Origin: Rhodospirillaceae bacterium
GTDB taxonomy: Bacteria; Pseudomonadota; Alphaproteobacteria; SP197
NCBI GenBank assembly: GCA_002722885.1
Contig: PBNE01000006.1
Coordinates: forward strand, 246,977 to 310,976
DNA: 64,000 nucleotides
Direction: 5' to 3'
Shown here: one piece after another, positions 62,323-64,000 of the stretch
How positions within the stretch are numbered: the first letter of the stretch is position 1
Layout: every line of letters starts with the position of its first letter
Notes under the pieces: model-generated
Told to the model about the DNA's origin: nothing
Database searches by the model: none
Seen by the model: the letters and a program-made list of their open reading frames with translations, nothing else
Position numbers and translations under genes: made by a program

Positions 62323-62715
62323 TCAATTAACCCGGCGCGGCTCATGCGGGCTGTCGAGCGAGAACGCCGGGACCACGGCATCGAACATCTCGCCGCCGGA
62401 AACCTGCATATGGTAGCTGCCGGCCATGATGCCCGATGGCGTCGAAAGCGGCGTGCCCGAGGTGTATTCGAAGCTTTCGCCCGGTTTCAGAACAGGCTGT
62501 TCACCCACCACGCCGGGCCCTTGCACCTCGTGAAGCTGACCGTTGCCGTCGGTGATCTTCCAGTGACGTGTCAGAAGCTGCACCGTGTCGCTGCCTTCGT
62601 TGGTGATCGTGACCTGATAGGCCCAGACGAAATGGCTGCGCTCAGGCTCGGACTGCTGCTGCAGATAGACCGGATTGACCGTCACACGGACACCGCGGGT
62701 GATTTCTTCATACAT
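62323..62715 (-). CDS. apaG: ApaG protein
   Basis: A 130-residue fibronectin-III-like protein, conserved and of unclear biochemical role, linked in E. coli to Co2+ sensitivity and Ap4A. YEEITRGVRVTVNPVYLQQQ, YQVTITNEGSDTVQLLTRHW and the AGSYHMQVSGGEMFDAVVPA C-terminus match the family closely, including the GxGxxG-like GPGVVGEQPVLKPGE. It lies in the same orientation as folE. Confidence 0.95.
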   Translation of the reverse strand: MYEEITRGVRVTVNPVYLQQQSEPERSHFVWAYQVTITNEGSDTVQLLTRHWKITDGNGQLHEVQGPGVVGEQPVLKPGESFEYTSGTPLSTPSGIMAGSYHMQVSGGEMFDAVVPAFSLDSPHEPRRVN

Positions 62716-62797
62716 GCTGCTGTTTCCTGAACCTCTGCGGGCGGCCGCCGCCGCGCGGTTGATGACCCTGCACCCTGGGCGTATAGATCAGTCCAAG

Positions 62798-62834
62798 ACG
62801 GGTGTAGTTCAATGGTAGAACGAAAGCTTCCCAA
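62798..62834 (+). tRNA. 5' half of a tRNA-Gly(CCC) gene, truncated after the anticodon loop
   Basis: The bases from ACGGGTGTAG through CTTCCCAA match the first 37 positions of tRNA-Gly(CCC): acceptor 5' strand, D arm (GTTC/GAAC), 5' anticodon stem and loop. Directly after it the sequence continues TCATACAG, with no anticodon 3' stem, T arm or acceptor 3' strand. Breakage exactly at the anticodon loop is a common integrase target position. Confidence 0.75.
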
Positions 62835-62867
62835 TCATACAGTGAAGCGCGAAAAACCACATATTTT

Positions 62868-63017
62868 TCAAGCGGTTGAATACTCGCAATCGTTCGTTTT
62901 GCAGGCGTTACAAATATTTCTTGTTTTGAATGATTTGCCCTTGTTCGCGGCCTCTTGGCAAACACGTAGCACCTCCGCCCAAGTCTCCGGGTCCTTGTCT
63001 TTCAGATGCGGACAGCC
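62868..63017 (-). pseudogene. Same-frame continuation after TGA, repeating the upstream ORF's N-terminus
   Basis: After the TGA that ends the 71-residue ORF (63018-63020) the same frame is open for 49 more codons. It begins GCPHLKDKDPETWAEVLRVC and contains NICNACKTNDC before its own stop at 62868. HLKDKDPETWAEVLRVCQ parallels HLKDREPETWTEIIRICE of the preceding ORF, so this is a second repeat unit. It has no obvious start codon of its own. Confidence 0.55.
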
Positions 63018-63233
63018 TCATCGAACCTCGCGCTCAACGAGTGGCTGACCTGCGAACGGAATGTCTCGCTGCTTGATCCAGTTGTGGACCGTCTGGCTAG
63101 TGACGTTCTTGACGGCAGATATTTCACGACTGAGTTCTGTCGCGTTCGTACCGCTATACTGCTCGCAAATCCGAATGATTTCGGTCCACGTTTCAGGTTC
63201 TCGGTCTTTTAGGTGAGTACTCATGCTGATCAC
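63018..63233 (-). CDS. Small putative DNA-binding protein (71 residues)
   Basis: Not recognised as a named family. The N-terminal STHLKDREPETWTEIIRICE is an amphipathic helix-rich unit, and TELSREISAVKNVTSQTVHN followed by WIKQRDIP looks like a helix-turn-helix ending in a recognition helix. ATGs at 63233 and 63224 are both possible. It lies between the two tRNA-Gly copies in AT-richer DNA, which fits a mobile-element regulator or excisionase-like role, but that is inference. Confidence 0.5.
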   Translation of the reverse strand: MISMSTHLKDREPETWTEIIRICEQYSGTNATELSREISAVKNVTSQTVHNWIKQRDIPFAGQPLVEREVR

Positions 63234-63258
63234 GTAGCATCGCTATGTGGCACGAATA

Positions 63259-63332
63259 TGGAGCGGGTGAAGGGAATCGAACCCTCGTCTGGAGCTTGGG
63301 AAGCTCTTGCTCTGCCATTGAGCTACACCCGC
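63259..63332 (-). tRNA. tRNA-Gly (CCC anticodon)
   Basis: Complete 74-base cloverleaf on the minus strand with encoded CCA (TGG at 63259-63261 on the plus strand). Acceptor GCGGGTG pairs with CACCCGC; D arm GCTC/GAGC; anticodon stem AGAGC/GCTCC (one mismatch-type pair) with loop TTCCCAA (CCC at 63298-63300); T arm GAGGG-TTCGATT-CCCTT. The 5' half resembles the truncated copy at 62798. Confidence 0.93.
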
Positions 63333-63519
63333 GATCAGCCGCGGAATACCATCGTTCACAAACACGTTTCAAGCACATTTATCCGTTAATGATACAGCAT
63401 ATCTCAAAATATTTGCGCAAATATACGATAAAATATTCCGCACGAATGTTACCAATACTTATTGATTTGTACCTCTGGGATACCTAACTTCACGGAAGGA
63501 TATGTGAGGAAAACGTGCA

Positions 63520-63747
63520 ATGGTCGAAGGTGAAAAGCGCGAAAAATTTCGGAGGCTTGCTGAAAGTCGAACAAACAAGGCTCTTGAGGCGATTGGCAGG
63601 ATTGCCAATCTCTCCAACCGCTCGCTCTATGAGTGGGAGGATGACGAAGTAAAAAGCATCATAAAGGCACTTAAGGCAGAGGTAGGCGAGGTCGAGGGAC
63701 GTTTTGCTTCGCCACGCTCGAAATCAGGGCAAAAGTTCAAACTGTAG
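63520..63747 (+). CDS. Small conserved hypothetical protein (75 residues)
   Basis: Starts at ATG 63520 with GAGGAAAA upstream. KREKFRRLAESRTNKALEAI followed by GRIANLSNRSLYEWEDDEV is a pattern I recognise from many short bacterial proteins of unknown function. The charged helical text suggests a small two- or three-helix bundle. It lies at the right part of the AT-richer insert, and codon use is less GC-biased than in flanking genes. Confidence 0.75.
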   Translation: MVEGEKREKFRRLAESRTNKALEAIGRIANLSNRSLYEWEDDEVKSIIKALKAEVGEVEGRFASPRSKSGQKFKL

Positions 63748-63780
63748 AGAGGGCCATATGGCGAGGAAAGTTAAGAGCGA

Positions 63781-63810
63781 GCCCAACGATGCCCAACGAT
63801 GCCCGACGGT
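63781..63810. repeat. Short tandem decamer repeat
   Basis: GCCCAACGAT occurs twice in direct tandem (63781-63800) followed by a degenerate third copy, GCCCGACGGT (63801-63810). It lies at the junction where AT-richer DNA gives way to GC-rich DNA. Confidence 0.6.
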
Positions 63811-63849
63811 TGTCCAATAGTCAGGTTGCCGTTCTCGCTTCGTTGCGTG

Positions 63850-64000
63850 TCAGCGCCCCTTGGCAGTGCGGCGTTTGAGCTCTGCGGCGAATCGGTGCTC
63901 GGGCAGAGCGATGCCGCCGGCCAGGCGGACTTCGGTCACACGGCCCCGCCTGTTACGTTTCAGCACTGCGGGTTCGCCGACGCTCTCCAGGCCCGAGGCT
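63850..64000 (-). CDS. C-terminal end of an unidentified gene running off the right edge
   Basis: On the minus strand a GC-rich frame is open from the window edge to a TGA at 63850-63852. It reads ESVGEPAVLKRNRRGRVTEV then RLAGGIALPEHRFAAELKRR and ends AKGR. Codon composition matches a real gene tail. The piece (about 49 residues) is too short to name; a C-terminal strand of an enzyme is possible. Confidence 0.5.
   Translation of the reverse strand, partial: ASGLESVGEPAVLKRNRRGRVTEVRLAGGIALPEHRFAAELKRRTAKGR

Larger units (their letters stand above)
62716..63519. other. AT-richer stretch with tRNA-Gly pieces and small ORFs
   Basis: Between apaG and the 75-residue protein gene there is no ordinary gene. 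The stretch contains the partial tRNA-Gly (62798-62834), the repeat-containing small ORFs (62868-63233), the complete tRNA-Gly (63259-63332) and a very AT-rich tail (about 63340-63500). Base composition drops visibly right after the partial tRNA, as expected for inserted DNA. Confidence 0.65.

Noticed and set aside
63781..63810. CRISPR-like repeats
   Set aside because: The decamers are directly tandem with no spacers and only two to three copies.

Overview
The window is GC-rich chromosomal DNA from a bacterium that looks alphaproteobacterial, possibly Rhodospirillales-like. The evidence is the dnaG-rpoD pair, an RpoD with a long acidic, Asn-rich insert, an argD-argF-hslO run with apaG nearby, mlaA/mlaC, and many amino-acid and betaine-type catabolic genes. 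Genus cannot be named from sequence reading alone. No CRISPR array, IS element or prophage module is visible.

Layout. 1-7.8 kb: end of dnaG, rpoD, a LysE exporter, yaiI, a flavin monooxygenase-like gene, an EF-hand secreted protein, a CaiD-like hydratase, a TauD-type dioxygenase and a CAT-anticodon tRNA. 7.8-22.9 kb: a catabolic island around an unusual regulator (GntR/FCD fused to an IclR-type effector domain). It has two overlapping GMC oxidoreductases, a betaine-type ABC transporter whose three genes are scattered over both strands, a TIM-barrel isomerase, SDR, VOC protein, gamma-glutamyltransferase-like enzyme, hydroxyacid dehydrogenase and amino-acid oxidase. 22.9-31.7 kb: a membrane hydrolase-like protein, then a second catabolic group (ThDP enzyme, DUF1185 protein, two ectoine-hydrolase-like M24 proteins, RidA, GST, PanB-like protein) with two decayed LysR regulators. 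31.7-42 kb: GFA proteins, an oxygenase whose Rieske ligands are lost, a phosphoesterase fused to an unknown domain, a methyltransferase operon containing two adjacent broken cupin genes, a thioesterase, NIPSNAP, aldo/keto reductase, and a canonical two-subunit ring-hydroxylating dioxygenase.

42.2-44.9 kb is a compact tsaE-tsaB-tsaC-tsaD operon carrying the whole bacterial t6A tRNA-modification pathway; its TsaB is divergent. It ends convergently on an alpha/beta hydrolase. 45.7-55.5 kb: AhpD-like protein, an IPNS-like dioxygenase, mlaC and mlaA, a lipoprotein hydrolase, an ABC-2 permease, a strong terminator, argD-argF-hslO, a lipoprotein, and a 2OG oxygenase gene interrupted by TGA at a tryptophan position. 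55.6-62.7 kb: peptide-type solute-binding protein, amidase, argE, trkH, folE, a structured palindromic spacer and apaG.

The right end (62.8-63.8 kb) is AT-richer and looks inserted. A tRNA-Gly(CCC) 5' half breaks off exactly after its anticodon loop and faces, in inverted orientation, a complete tRNA-Gly(CCC). Between them lies a small DNA-binding-like ORF followed by a same-frame repeat of its own N-terminus. A 75-residue conserved small protein follows.

A theme of the window is single-lesion gene damage: one frameshift or one stop in otherwise readable genes (two cupins, one 2OG oxygenase, two LysR fragments). This is either real recent decay or sequence error, and read mapping would settle it.
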